A DNA stretch of 64,000 bases. It comes from Cyrtodaria siliqua (lineage: Eukaryota > Mollusca > Bivalvia > Adapedonta > Hiatellidae). Where the stretch lies: the NCBI GenBank assembly GCA_037043455.1, contig JAWPHD010010330.1:30781-94780 (forward strand). The letters are read 5' to 3'. How positions within the stretch are numbered: position 1 is the first letter of the stretch; every line of letters begins with the position of its first letter. Positions 35,965 through 46,893 of the stretch are shown piece after piece. The notes beneath the pieces are model-generated. The model was not told the DNA's origin and made no database searches. It was given only the letters and a program-made list of their open reading frames with translations. Made by a program: the position numbers and the translations under genes.

Positions 35965-37685
35965 CATAGGCCCTGGGTGATAGGGCCTTCATTTGTCATC
36001 CGATCATGACCAAACTTTACCGGATTGTTAATAACGACAAAAGCTCGGATAAGTTTGAAAACCAGCCAGATCGGACCAGTAACACTGGAGGTATGGCGCT
36101 TAAAATGTTATATTTTGCTTCGTTCAGACTATAGGGCCTTCATTTTTCATCTGATCTTTACCAAACTTTACTAGATTGTTACTATCAATGAAAGCTTAGA
36201 TAAGTTTGTAAACCAGCCGGTTCGGACTAGTAACAGCGGAGTTATGGCCCTTGATTTAGTTAAAAATGCTATATTTTGCCTCGTTAAGACGATAGGGTTT
36301 TCATTTTACATCCGATCTTTACCAATCTTTACCAGATTGTTGATATCAATGAAAACTCGGAAAAATTTGAGAAAAAAAACAGCCAAATTATACCATTTAC
36401 ACCGGAGTTATGGCCCTTGATTTTCTGAAATATGCTATAGTTTGGCCTTGTTATCATGGTCGAGCCTTTATTTTTCATCCGATCTTTATCAACCTTTACC
36501 AGATTGTTACTATCAGTAAAAGCTTAGATATGGTCGAAAACCAATTAAATCGGATTAGTAGCACCGGAGTTAGTTTAAAGAATGCTGAATTTTCCTCCTT
36601 AAAACGAACGGGCCTTCATTTGGCCGGATTTCAGTGAAACTTTGCAGGGGTGATCAGTATCAAGCCTAGTTGCACATATCGTCAACGTGTTACGGTTGAA
36701 TGATTTTGGCAGAGTTATGACCCTTTAAAGGTTTTAATACACAAACTTTGTCCTGACTAGTTCTCCTGAACTCCTGGCCGGATTTAAACGAAACTTTTAG
36801 GGATGATCTGTTCCACGTCTCGTTGTGCATATCATCGCCGTGTTCCAGTTGAATGCTTTTTGACAGATTTATGGCTTTTTAAAAGTTTTAATACACAAAC
36901 TTTGTCTGGACTAGTTCTCTTGAACCCCTCGCCGGATTTCAACTGAACTTTGCAGGGATGATCAGTACCAAGCCTAGCTGTGATATCATCGTCGCGTTCT
37001 GGTTTAACAGAGTTATGGCCCATTCAAGGTTTTTAATACACAAACCTTTTCCGTGCTAGTTCTCCTGAACCCTGGTCGGATTTCAACGAAACTTGACAAG
37101 GATGATAAGTATCAAGCCTAGTTGTGTATATCATCGCCATATTCCGGTTGAATCATTTTTGGCAGAGTTGTGACCCTTTAAATGTTTTAATACAAAACCG
37201 TTGTCTAGATTAGTTTCTTCTGAACTCTTGCCGGATTCCAACGAATCTTGGCAGGGATGATCAGTACCAAGCCTAGTTGAACCTGTCATTGCCGAGTTCT
37301 GGTTAAATGATTTTTGGCCCTTTTAAGGTTTTAATAAACAAACTTTGTAATTCTCCTGATCCACTGGCCGGATTTCAACGAATTTTAGCAGGAAGGATCA
37401 GTACTACGCGTAGTTGCATATGTCATTGCCGTGTTCCAGTTGAATGAATTTTGGCAGAGTTATGACCCCTTAAAGGTTTCAATACACTAAATTTGTACAG
37501 ACTAGTTCTCCTGAACTTCTGTCCGGATGACAACGAAACTTGGCATGGATGATCAGTACCAAGTCTAGTTGCGTATAGTTTCGCCATGTTTCGGTTGAAT
37601 GAGTTTTGACGGAGTTATGGCCCCTTGTACATAAACTTTATCTTTAGCCAGTATAGCGTCCACAAGCCCTCGTTGGCCTCTTGTT
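35965..37685. repeat. Tandem array, about 12 units of roughly 155 bp
   Basis: Units start near 35981, 36132, 36293, 36459 and 36609 (GGGCCTTCATTTTTCATCCGATC type). A second subtype follows at about 36777, 36931, 37074, 37227, 37366 and 37522 (GCCGGATTTCAACGAAACTT, GATGATCAGTACCAAGCCTAG, CAGAGTTATGRCCC). Spacing varies from 139 to 166 bp. The shared GAGTTATGGCCC and ATCCGATC..ACCAAACTTT blocks show that both subtypes are related. The open frames at 36410-36637 and 36832-37023 are accidents of the repeat. It resembles the tandem cores of bivalve non-autonomous elements. Confidence 0.85.
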
Positions 37686-37687
37686 AT

Positions 37688-37801
37688 CTGCGTTCATCGG
37701 AAAATAACTGCAATTGTCTCATATTACAGCTTAATATAATACCCTTCGGGCATTATTTGCTGTGTAATGCGACAATTGCTGTTATTTTCCGATGAACGCA
37801 G
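37688..37801. mobile_element. Foldback MITE
   Basis: Left arm CTGCGTTCATCGGAAAATAA and right arm TTATTTTCCGATGAACGCAG pair perfectly over 20 bp and continue through CAATTGTC/GACAATTG and ACAGC/GCTGT to a CCCTTCGGG tip. It abuts the 155-bp array. Confidence 0.9.
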
Positions 37802-38652
37802 AAAAAATACATTGAACCGTTAGTAATAGCATATCATGTCATTAATTCCGTTGACAGACAGAGGGAGGATGCAGATCAGACATTTTATCTTACTTCCATT
37901 TATAATAATTGTACTTGTGTTTCATTCTCTCGCATTATATATTTAACTAAAACTGATATGATTATGACATCCGGAGCGCAGATTGTATAAATGATATACT
38001 TTTGGATATATATTTCGTATATCTCGTCTGTTATATGAAAAGTTTGTAAAGGTGATTATAGGTCCATTAGACCGTAATATTCATGTTTGTATATTATGTT
38101 GATACTTGTACATATGTCACTGTAATAAAAAAGTACTTACATGCTTACATTCCCTTTTTTATTTTATTTTTATTGTTCTTTTTTTTTTTTAATGTTTTTT
38201 TTTTGGTTATGAAAATGTTTTATTTTTCAATTTGCACAATTGTAGAATAACACACATATTTGCAAAAAGAAGTTACTAAATTCTAAATACATGTTTACAA
38301 AATATCAAAAACAAAATCAACAAAACACATGTTTTCTTTTACACGTGTGACTCGCGAAAAATAAGACATTTCCTACGACATCGGGTTTATTTTTATTTTG
38401 AAAGAAAACCTATTATTCTGTAATATATACTGATCTGACTTGTAGATTGACATAGGAGCACGCTAAGAGAAATTCACTAAATTAGGAAAAGAAACTTACT
38501 TAATTTAGTTGTCATATCCCTATACTTTCTTGATATTGACGTGAGACACAATTCCATGTTGAGATTATCGTGTTCTTTTGGGAAGTCAAATGTTGCTATT
38601 ATATCGGTACGAGAAGTTATACAAAACACTGATGCAATTTTGTAATTGCAGC
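37802..38652. other. Unassigned interval with poly-T tract
   Basis: A T-rich run occurs at 38150-38205. I see nothing else. Confidence 0.4.
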
Positions 38653-38927
38653 ATTACATGGTCCGCGTATTAACTTTCATACACATCCAACTCCTTCTCC
38701 AAGAAGCGAAAACGGGGTTGACTGGGGTATGAAATAAAACCTTAATTTCAGCTTAAAACGTTTGCATATTGTAAAATTAAAACATTTAATAGGTAAGTTT
38801 AAACAGGTTATCGCTTTTTTGCAGTAAAATATGTTTAAACATGCTTTATTGACGAAGTATCCATTATAGTATCCTGACGATATAAGCTTTCCCATCGCTT
38901 ATTGGAATTAACGCGGGACCACATCAT
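38653..38927 (+). mobile_element. MITE family 3, copy 5
   Basis: It begins ATTACATGGTCC, ends GGGACCACATCAT and is full length. The minus-strand frame at 38677-38895 is an accident of the element. Confidence 0.88.
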
Positions 38928-39049
38928 GGCTTTGAAGTTAAGATAAATTAATTTTCAGAAAATTGGACGTGACTGTTATTTTCAAAAAACGTTCACAGCC
39001 ATGATAATACTTGAATACCATGTCAGTTGAAACCGAGAAACACAATGTA

Positions 39050-39300
39050 ATAAGGTACAGGAACTGTTCACAGAACACGGTAAACCAAAGCATGCATTCG
39101 AAATAAACAAAATTCAAAATTGAAAATAAAAGTAACATATGTCACACCACAAACACAAAATAGTGGACAACAATGGTAACGCATTGGAAATGTCAGTTGT
39201 AGAATGACCGCTGTAAACTAGGTTCATTGGTCCACCAAACCTCACATTTACTCTCTTGTCATCCGAATTAAATGGCTTACAGTCCCCGCAGGATGAAACT
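39050..39300 (-). mobile_element. PLE family-2 3' UTR fragment (old)
   Basis: It shares CACCACAAACACAAAA, GACAACAATGGTAACGC, GGTCCACCAAACCTCACAT and CTTGTCATCC with the better copies and is strongly diverged. Confidence 0.6.
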
Positions 39301-41564
39301 ATAACAATATTGAATGAAAAGTGATATAGCAGAGGTGTAATGTACATTGGACGTGACCTACGTTTTGTAGAAGGCGATCACAGTGACACATATGGCAAAT
39401 AAATGAGAAAAACGCAATACGTTTCTATAGTATTTAAACGGATATTGAGATAAATAACTTGCCCAACACCGGAAATGGATTGTCCTTCAAAGATTGTAGG
39501 TCACACTGACGCACCATTTTCCACCATGTCATGTCGATGAGACGACCACGCTATTCAAGCTTGATTCACACAGAAAAATGTTTAACAATATTAGTCAGGA
39601 CGCAAGGACGTAAAGACAGACGCACCTGTTATCAGATAACAACGTGATCTCTATCTTTGCATTGGTCATAAATTACTATTTACCATTCTTCAAACGGGGT
39701 GTGTCAACGAGTGGAAAACTGCTGACTAGAGAGTAAATACAGCGAGATCTTAGCATGCATTTTGTATTAATACACAGCACATATTTCTTTTCCTGCGCAT
39801 TTACTCTGATGTATCATCCTAATTCTAATTTATTTTCAAAACGGGACTTCGAAAATGTACGGGCGGGGTTAATTTGTGTACATCTACTTAAATTTGCTTC
39901 CATGAAAAAAGCTGTATACATACTTCTAATTTCTTATTAAAACTGTAAACACTCAGTAATAAAGGACCACTCAAATAGGGTTAAATCATCTCTGAAACTG
40001 CTCGTGCATTGTTTGATTCATATTTGCATTTACTTGTGTGTTTGATCGACATATCACTGTTAATATTTTATTATATCATCCTTTATTTTTAGATTATTTT
40101 ACATATACATTGTAAAAATTGATAATTTCTTCAGTTTTTACGGACACTTTGACCTGTACCGTAAAAAACCATTCGGTCATTGATTAAAATGATTAACCAT
40201 TATGATATTGAAATGATAACATTGCAAGAACAATTTAAACCTGTGATCAAAACAAATTTCAATAAAATCTATAAAGATTTATTTTTAATTATTTACTTTA
40301 ATAATTCCGTTATTTGACTGAATATGATATCTAACATGTGGCGTAGTTTTGAAAGTGTTGTATGCCCCGTGTGCTTCCCGGGTAAGAATAGGGCCACTGC
40401 TAATCCATGCAGAGGGGTAAAATCCCCCCGAATTTATGTTAATTTTATCATTTTTGACATGTTCATTGAAGGGTATGTAGCGACACATCCAAACAAGCTC
40501 TATTATTGAGAGTTCTGAAAACTTGGGAAAAGGCGAAACATTTATCAAAATCGGATGAACAAAAAAGATATGACAATTTAAAGGTTGTTCTAAAGCATAT
40601 TTGGTAGCCGCCATTTTGAGAACTATATGATTCATATTCAGAAAAGTGCTATATTATATTTTGTGATATCTGAATAGTTTATGAATAATACAGTAGTGTT
40701 TAAGGTTGTTTTGTCAATGCTTGCAGAATTGAATGATATAAATACCTTAACTATTTGCCATTAACCGTCTTATTAGAAATTTAATTAAACACTATTCCCC
40801 ACTTGTATCATTTTCATCTTAAAACGTAGTACTATGCAACATTTCCGATAATGTTCTGAGAAAATTGCTTTGAATCTTCAGCTCAAAACAGTAGTAATTC
40901 AATACCGTACCATTAATGTTGGTAATAAACACCTAAAAACGCGATAAGACAATTTATTAAGAAATTCCAGTCCTTTATTTGCTGCAAATGCTGTAAAAAA
41001 CATTTAAATGCAACTATTAAAAGAAACAAAAATCTAACGATAATTAGTGAGGTTGGTTGAAAACAGACATTCTTACTTTGTAAAAAACCTTTTAGATCAA
41101 ATTAAGACAAATTAAGACAAATTAAAATATTGCTTTTTATTCATCGAATGTGTCTATATCTATCATGTCTATAGAATATTTCAAAATAGTTGCTTAAAGG
41201 TGACAGGAGAAAGACGTAAACATCGTTAACACTGATTTATATAAGCATGTTTATACATATTTTGCCCTGAATATAACGTGATTACTGTTGGTACCGTTTT
41301 TTATAGGCAGGTAACATGTCAACTTCTTTTAGACTCATACTTCTTTTAGATTAATATTCTCAAAGCGCTGATTGTCCAAGACCTATTTAGTATTAAAATA
41401 TACCAGACATTGATCGAATAATGTGATTAATACGAAGTTATGCCAAATCAATGTGGCCTTCTAGGTATTCATTAGTTATATGTTATGCTTATATTGCTTA
41501 AAAATGCTTCCATCACATTTGTGAGAAAATATAACATTTCAGGAATATCATCTGTATGTACACT
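39301..41564. other. Unassigned 2.3-kb interval
   Basis: The minus-strand frame at 40285-40635 (116 codons, ILTREAHGAYNTF) is the longest here. It matches no family I can name and may belong to an unrecognised repeat. A short duplication AATTAAGACAAATTAAGACA lies at about 41100-41120. Confidence 0.4.
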
Positions 41565-41799
41565 GTCCCGTTATTATTGGGATGACAATAGGGTAATAGT
41601 GAGAATTGATGCATACTAGAACCTGGTTTAAACCCTCAGCGGCCTCGTTTGCCACTGACCTTTCCAATGCAGTAGCCCTATTGTCAACCTTTTTATGTTT
41701 GTGGTGTCATATCTTGCCTTGTAATTATTGATTGTTCCTGTTCGTGTTTTTGGTTTACTGTGGTACTTGAATGCTTCATCTCCTATTCGACTGATATAT
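41565..41799 (+). mobile_element. PLE family-2 3' UTR fragment
   Basis: In order: GGGATGACAATAGGGTAATA, CTAGAACCTGGTTTAAACCC, GCCACTGACCTTTCCAA, CTATTGTCAACCTTTTTATG, TACTTGAATGCTTCATC, TCCTATTCGACTGATAT. It ends exactly where the TIR element at 41800 begins. Confidence 0.8.
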
Positions 41800-42228
41800 G
41801 AGCCGAAACACGCGAAAATGACCCTTCAGACAAAATTGTGACATTTTATGTTTTTTTATGATTATGAATCTCGGTGATTTTCTCTTTAAAATTCTCTTTA
41901 TTTCGTGATAATATCTTAATTAAAAATCATTTTATATCAATTTGGAAATTAACGATTGTACTCGCCATTAATTTTGACGTTGACGTTAGCGTCTTGGACG
42001 ACGTCATTGATTAAATAACACCAACAAATATAAACAGCTACCATGTTTTATAGCATCAGCTATTTATATTAAGAAAATATATTCCCTATGATATAATAAC
42101 TAGGTAAAACACGGAAGTGATGAGAAATTTGATTAGTAGGTAACTGATTACCGGCCGACGTCATAAATTGTTACTTTATGACGTTGTCGTCTGAACGTCC
42201 GACGGGACGTTTTCGTGTGTTGCGGCTC
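41800..42228. mobile_element. MITE with GAGCCG terminal inverted repeats
   Basis: The left end GAGCCGAAACACGCGAAAA and right end TTTTCGTGTGTTGCGGCTC pair over about 25 bp. ATAT flanks both ends (41796-41799, 42229-42232). An inner hairpin GACGTCATAAA/TTTATGACGT lies near the right end. It is 429 bp with no open frame. Confidence 0.85.
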
Positions 42229-42283
42229 ATATCTTCTTTATGTTATGAATAAATAACTTCAAATGTATTAATATACATGCTAA

Positions 42284-42455
42284 AAAGAAGATCCCTTGGA
42301 AGCAACAAACACAAAAAAGCGAGAAAAGTAGATTCTGTTTTGTTGAGTCTGTTCATGAGAGGTAATATGAGGTGGAGCACATCTCACACCCACTAGCACC
42401 GGCTTAAGGTACTCCACTTCAAAGCAACAAAGATTGGGCTTGATGATACCACTAC
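42284..42455 (-). repeat. Dispersed repeat family 5, copy 3
   Basis: This is the reverse complement of the family at 22.1-22.6 kb: ACACCCACTAGCACCGGCTTA, GAGTCTGTTCATGAG, CTTCAAAGCAACAAAGATTGG. It is more diverged. Confidence 0.8.
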
Positions 42456-43294
42456 GTAACTAAGTACTAACATCACATGACAATAAGTCTTTGCATCTGG
42501 CAAGTGAGTACGTAAGTAAATACTGTTAGCGATCAATTATCAATGCCACTTGATGTACGACCGAAAATAGTCTTGGAATTATTCCTTACCTTCTATCATC
42601 TTAAGATTGCATTTACAGAATTATTTCTTAAAACTAGTTTAAACATTTCTGAGATTATTTTTTTTGAATTTTTTTTTTTGTTGTTGTGATATTTAGGTTT
42701 GATTTGTACGTCATGTATGTATGTAGTTCGAACTTGTAGGATGCATTGTTAGAGATATAACACCTATCATTGATAAAAAAACATGCTGCTAGCCAAACAC
42801 ATTAATTGTATTCGAAATCAATGGAAACATCACAACTTGCCAAGAAAAGCTATGCGCATTGAAGATAAGAAATATAAGGAAATCGTCGGAAGACATTATT
42901 GTCAGATCTGATAATACGTGTTTATAAAGTTTCGTTTAAAATAAGAAAGGGCGATACTTTATCATGCTTTTGGTTTTCTGGTTTGTAGTATGCTTGCTTT
43001 TCTTCACGCTGTATCGTAACGGGACGTTATTCTGCTGCCGAAGGCAGCAGACTCTTATATGACTTTTAAATGTGCCTATGGTTAACAGACTGTGACTCAT
43101 GTAAGTGACAATGGGCATGCTTTACAACTTGAATTCCTAGAGAACTCGTCTGAAAAACTTGAATGGTATAAACACATATTTTGTAATGTTGAAAGGTTAC
43201 CATTTCACTTGCTGAAATGACATTTTCGTAAACCAGTCTACTGAATGTAATCCATTCGCAACATCTCGTACACTGCTTTGCGGGATCCCGAAGA
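42456..43294. other. Unassigned interval upstream of the THAP relic
   Basis: I saw no terminal inverted repeat for the transposon here. Otherwise unremarkable. Confidence 0.4.
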
Positions 43295-43458
43295 ATGACG
43301 GGATTGGCCGAGCGTTCACGATTGACAGTAGCGAGTTATCTGCCGAGAATAGATGGCGCCACCGAACCCGGTCCAGCTACTTTGGTGTTACTCGGTCTTT
43401 ATCGTACGATAAACAAAGAAATCATTCTAAATTATTCGTCAAAAAAAGAAAAGAAATC

Positions 43459-45187
43459 ATGCCTAGTACGTGTTGTTGTGTGCCAGGATGCCATTTGAGA
43501 GGGGGACATGAGTTTCCAACCGAATCAGTTCGGAGAAATGGATTTTGGAGATTAAACGAATGGATGAGGGATTTAATAATTGGAAACCGTCAAAATCGTC
43601 AGTCGTCTGTAAGGCGCACTTCAAAACGGATGACTACATTCAACAAACAATAGATGGTATGTTTTAGTGTCCAATCAAACTTTTTGGAAAAAAAACACAC
43701 ACAAGAAAACGTTAAAGTTAGTAGATGTGTTATTCATAGCCATACTTTTGTAAAATAAACGTACCCATACGGTTGAGAAGTATTCGTTGATAGTCAGGTA
43801 GTGGGTGGGATAACCGACTTTCGGTTTCACCACTATTTTTGTTCTATTTGCGAACTATGGAGAGATTGGGATCAGTGAACCTTTATGAAGTCAGAACACA
43901 AAACAATTATATTAGGGGAATCTATCACCTGGTGTTTCTTTTCTCTCCTGATGGTTTAAGCTGACGAACATACATGTATGTGTATAATGGTCACAATTTA
44001 TAAAGTTGTGTTATTAATAAACAAAATGATTTATAAGTTATGTTCAGGTAGAAATCCCATGTAACAGAAACTACTGTCCACAGCTGTCCCCAGTCAATAT
44101 CAATGGACAAGACCCATGACCCCATCACAAAAGTCTCGTGGGTTTAGGACACAGGACAGAGAAAGCAGAAAAAGAAAACAAGTTCTAAATGAGCTAGAGG
44201 TTGGCATTTTAGAACCATTGGAATGTAGTGAAGTTGAAGTCGAGACGGGCCCTTCTGAAATCCACTATTTCGCTACACCTCTCAAATGTAGCAGAGAATC
44301 CGGAACGCAGACTGATACTAAACCGACCGATACTAAGTCCCTTTTTGATATCGAAAACTTTAAAGATGACGGCAAATGCACTCATTTTAATACCGGACTA
44401 TACCTGCAGCTTATTGCTTAAATTATCTGTATCAGAAGGTTAAAAGTACGTCTTTTATAAATCAGTTCTTTTTGACATTGATAAAACTTAGAAGAAATCG
44501 ACCACATTTTGAACTTTCACATATGTTTAATATATCAAAAAACAGTGTGAAAAACATAGTGTTTACATGGATTATATTTATGTCAAAACAGTGGAGAGAA
44601 ATTGATATTTGGCCTTCACGCAATCTTTTGCGATATTTAACACCCTCAGATTTTAAATCAAAATGTTCAACTACTTGTGTTGTTATAGATGAAACTGAAT
44701 GTCCAATAAAAAAAACGAAGGCGCCATCAGCTAAGCAATCCACATTTACCACATATAAAAATAGAAATACGGTGAACACACTCATTGGCGCTACACCTGG
44801 TGACCTCGTGTCTTATATTTCTCCACTGTATGGTGGCTCAACAAGTGACCGACAGATTGTGGAACGCAGCAATTTATTTCAAATGTGCGATCCAGGTGAT
44901 TAATTATGGCCGTCCAAGGATTTAAGGTTCAGGACTTATTTGCCTCCATGAATGTTCAAATAAATGTGCCAACTTTTTTTAAAAAGAAGAATAGGATGTC
45001 AGGAAAAGTTGTCATGACAGACAGAAAAATAATGAGCAAAAGAGTGCACATAGAGCGCTTAATCGGCCTTGGAAAATCTTATACAATTTTGTTTCACACA
45101 GGAACAGAAACAAAAATTTCTTCTGAAATAGCATTTATTTGTTATCTGCTTTGCAATTTTAGATTGTTTCCCCACATGCATGAATGA
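43459..45187 (+). pseudogene. THAP-domain DDE transposase (ISL2EU-type) relic
   Basis: Exon 1 (43459-43656) starts MPSTCCCVPGCHLRGGHEFP. A one-base frameshift near 43535 puts the rest of the THAP C2CH finger in another frame (EGFNNWKPSKSSVVCKAHF). A GT-AG intron of 391 bp (43657-44047) follows. Exon 2 continues in phase through a stop (44063) to STAVPSQYQWTRPMTPSQK (from about 44080) and a Lys/Arg-rich linker. After another frameshift near 44400 comes a helix-turn-helix region (NRPHFELSHMFNISKNSVKN), then DDE_Tnp_4 blocks: VVIDETEC (first Asp, about 44690) and LYGGSTSD (second acidic region, about 44848). A frameshift near 44900 precedes MAVQGF, where relatives have an acidic residue (MAD-GF), then FKKKNRMSGKVVM and HIERLIGLGKSY. 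It would cut and paste transposon DNA, but it is inactivated several times over. A YqaJ relic lies 2.8 kb away in opposite orientation. Confidence 0.88.
43657..44047 (+). other. Predicted intron of the THAP transposase
   Basis: The donor is ATAGATG|GTATGT and the acceptor TTATGTTCAG|GTAGAA. Joining the flanks keeps the phase (GAT G|GT AGA) between the THAP finger and the QYQWTRP linker. This argues that the element moved as DNA with its intron, unlike a retrocopy. Confidence 0.75.
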
Positions 45188-45262
45188 TTGACACGTGTTA
45201 ACATCATGGAGAGCAAAAGTGCTAAACACTTCAAACTAAATTTTTTTGCAATATGTATTTCA

Positions 45263-45683
45263 AGCCCAGGAATCGACGTCATAGCAGGTGCACGAGATGA
45301 TCATCCGTAACGAAAATTTGTCTCGACTCGGTTAGTAAACACACGACAGAAAAATCATTGGTAAAAAGACTCGGTTAATATTCACTTCTGCTAATACTTA
45401 GCGAATTGAGAGCAAAATCAAAGAAAGTTAAAATGAAAAGTCTCCGCTGAAAATCATCTCGCTAAAATAACTTTCTTTGATTCTGCTCTCAATTCGCTAA
45501 GTATTAGCAGAAGTGAATATTAACCGAGTCTTTTTACCATTGATTGCGATACTTTAGGCATAATTATATCTTTATGGGCTGAGAATTAGAGCTGAAATGC
45601 GTGTGTTTACTTACCGAGTCGAGACAAATCTTCGTTACGGATGATCATCTCGCGCACCTGCTGATGACGTCGATTACTAGGCA
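45263..45683. mobile_element. Long foldback MITE, about 420 bp
   Basis: Outer arms contain AATCGACGTCAT, GAGATGATCATCCGTAACG and TTTGTCTCGACTCGG. Inner arms contain AAAAAGACTCGGTTAATATT, CACTTCTGCTAATACTTAGC and AATTGAGAGCA, meeting at a loop near 45450. The right arm carries about 60 bp that the left arm lacks (around 45540-45600). It lies between the THAP and YqaJ relics. Confidence 0.92.
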
Positions 45684-45765
45684 TGATTTTATATAACTGT
45701 AATATAAAACTTTTGTTTGTATGGGGTTTTACGTCATGTTCAACACATGTAAGGTTATATATGAC

Positions 45766-45951
45766 GGTTGATTTTTTTGAGGTGGATGCAGACAACCCAC
45801 TTTTCCTGGGTAGAACCAGTATGGTACACATCCCGCCATCCGTAAGAATCGACACTTCCTCACAAGTCGAGCTCCCAGTGGGATTCGAACCTGCAGCTGT
45901 GAGAGGCGAAGGTTTACAACGCAACGTCGTTAACCATTCGGCCACGGAGAC
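45766..45951 (-). mobile_element. tRNA-derived SINE
   Basis: On the minus strand the head reads GTCTCCGTGGCCGAATGGTT, holding a good pol III A box (TGGCCGAATGG). About 45 bp later comes the B box GGTTCGAATCC. The long variable region suggests a Ser/Leu-type tRNA ancestor. The body holds GTGAGGAAGTGTCG, CGGATGGCGGGATG, TGGTTCTACCCAGG and a short A-rich tail (CCTCAAAAAAATCA). It is not a functional tRNA: the anticodon arm does not fold well. The body shares blocks with the SINE core at 34073-34212. Confidence 0.85.
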
Positions 45952-46747
45952 GCTAAAAGCATCAATATTAATACAAAGACTAGATCCAATACTTTCAGAA
46001 TTTTAGTGATCATTAAGTCATGCCTGACAAATGGAATAAAATCCGACCGTTAAATAAAATGTGATTTGGCATTGTTTACACTTCCATATTAAATTTCAGA
46101 CAGAAAATTTTAATTCAGAATCAGATTCTTTATATTTGCTACAATTTAATAAATAATTTGTTAAAAGTTTTATTTGACTTCTTTACATCAATGATTAAGT
46201 AAATTGTCTCGATGTCGCTCCGTATCGAATTTTATCACGTAACTTACAGAGAGGGAGTGAACTAATTTTTTATTTTGGATAATCCGCTACTGAAATAACT
46301 ATGCAAATGAGGGCGGACAAAAAATTATCAAAACGATAGAAAAAATGCATTAGGTCAATTTGAAATAGTTATGTGATAAATATATGTGAGTTATGTGAAA
46401 AATAGAATCTCAAGGATTTTAAGTTATGTGACAATTTGTATCTCATTCATGGTCATTCATTATTGAAATCTACAAAATATTATGATGCAAACTACTTTTA
46501 TGTTAAATGTGTCCATCTTTCAATATATTCTTTATCCGTGCATAATTAATTAAATCCTAGTAACTCCAGCAATTCACATAAATATTATAAAGAAAACTTG
46601 TAAATAATAAACTAAAATATCTTTTATTTTTTCAGTCACCATATGGTAACCCATTTATTCTCCCTGTCATAGATGTGAGGGGTCAGGGTAACAAATCCAT
46701 CACACCGTACAAAAATAACATATATATAACGAAAAGTAAATTTGCAG
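45952..46747. other. Unassigned interval inside the presumed transposon
   Basis: AT-rich, with no motif recognised. Confidence 0.4.
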
Positions 46748-46893
46748 TTAAAGGGACACATGGCAATCTTGAACTTTACATAAAGCGTTAAAATTGGCAC
46801 CTGGATTCATTTGAATTAAAAAAAAACAGATTAAAAAAACAACAAATGGGATGCCGCAAGTTTCAAACAAATCAAAATTGCTGTGTCCTTTAA
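46748..46893. mobile_element. Foldback element with AAAGGGACA ends, copy 2
   Basis: TTAAAGGGACACATGGCAATC faces TTGCTGTGTCCTTTAA at the other end. The ends are shared with 21571-21667, but the interior is longer and different. Confidence 0.65.

Noticed and set aside
36410..37023. Open frames in the 155-bp array
   Set aside because: They span tandem units whose spacing is not a multiple of three and are not shared from unit to unit.
40285..40635. A 116-codon minus-strand frame as a host gene
   Set aside because: No recognisable motif and no supporting splice or promoter context. It may belong to an unrecognised repeat.
43295..43498. A 67-codon frame overlapping the start of the THAP gene
   Set aside because: It runs in a different frame from the THAP finger and has no recognisable content. 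The THAP start at 43459 is better supported.
45875..45951. A functional tRNA gene on the minus strand
   Set aside because: A and B boxes are good, but the anticodon arm does not form properly and a SINE body with an A-rich tail follows.
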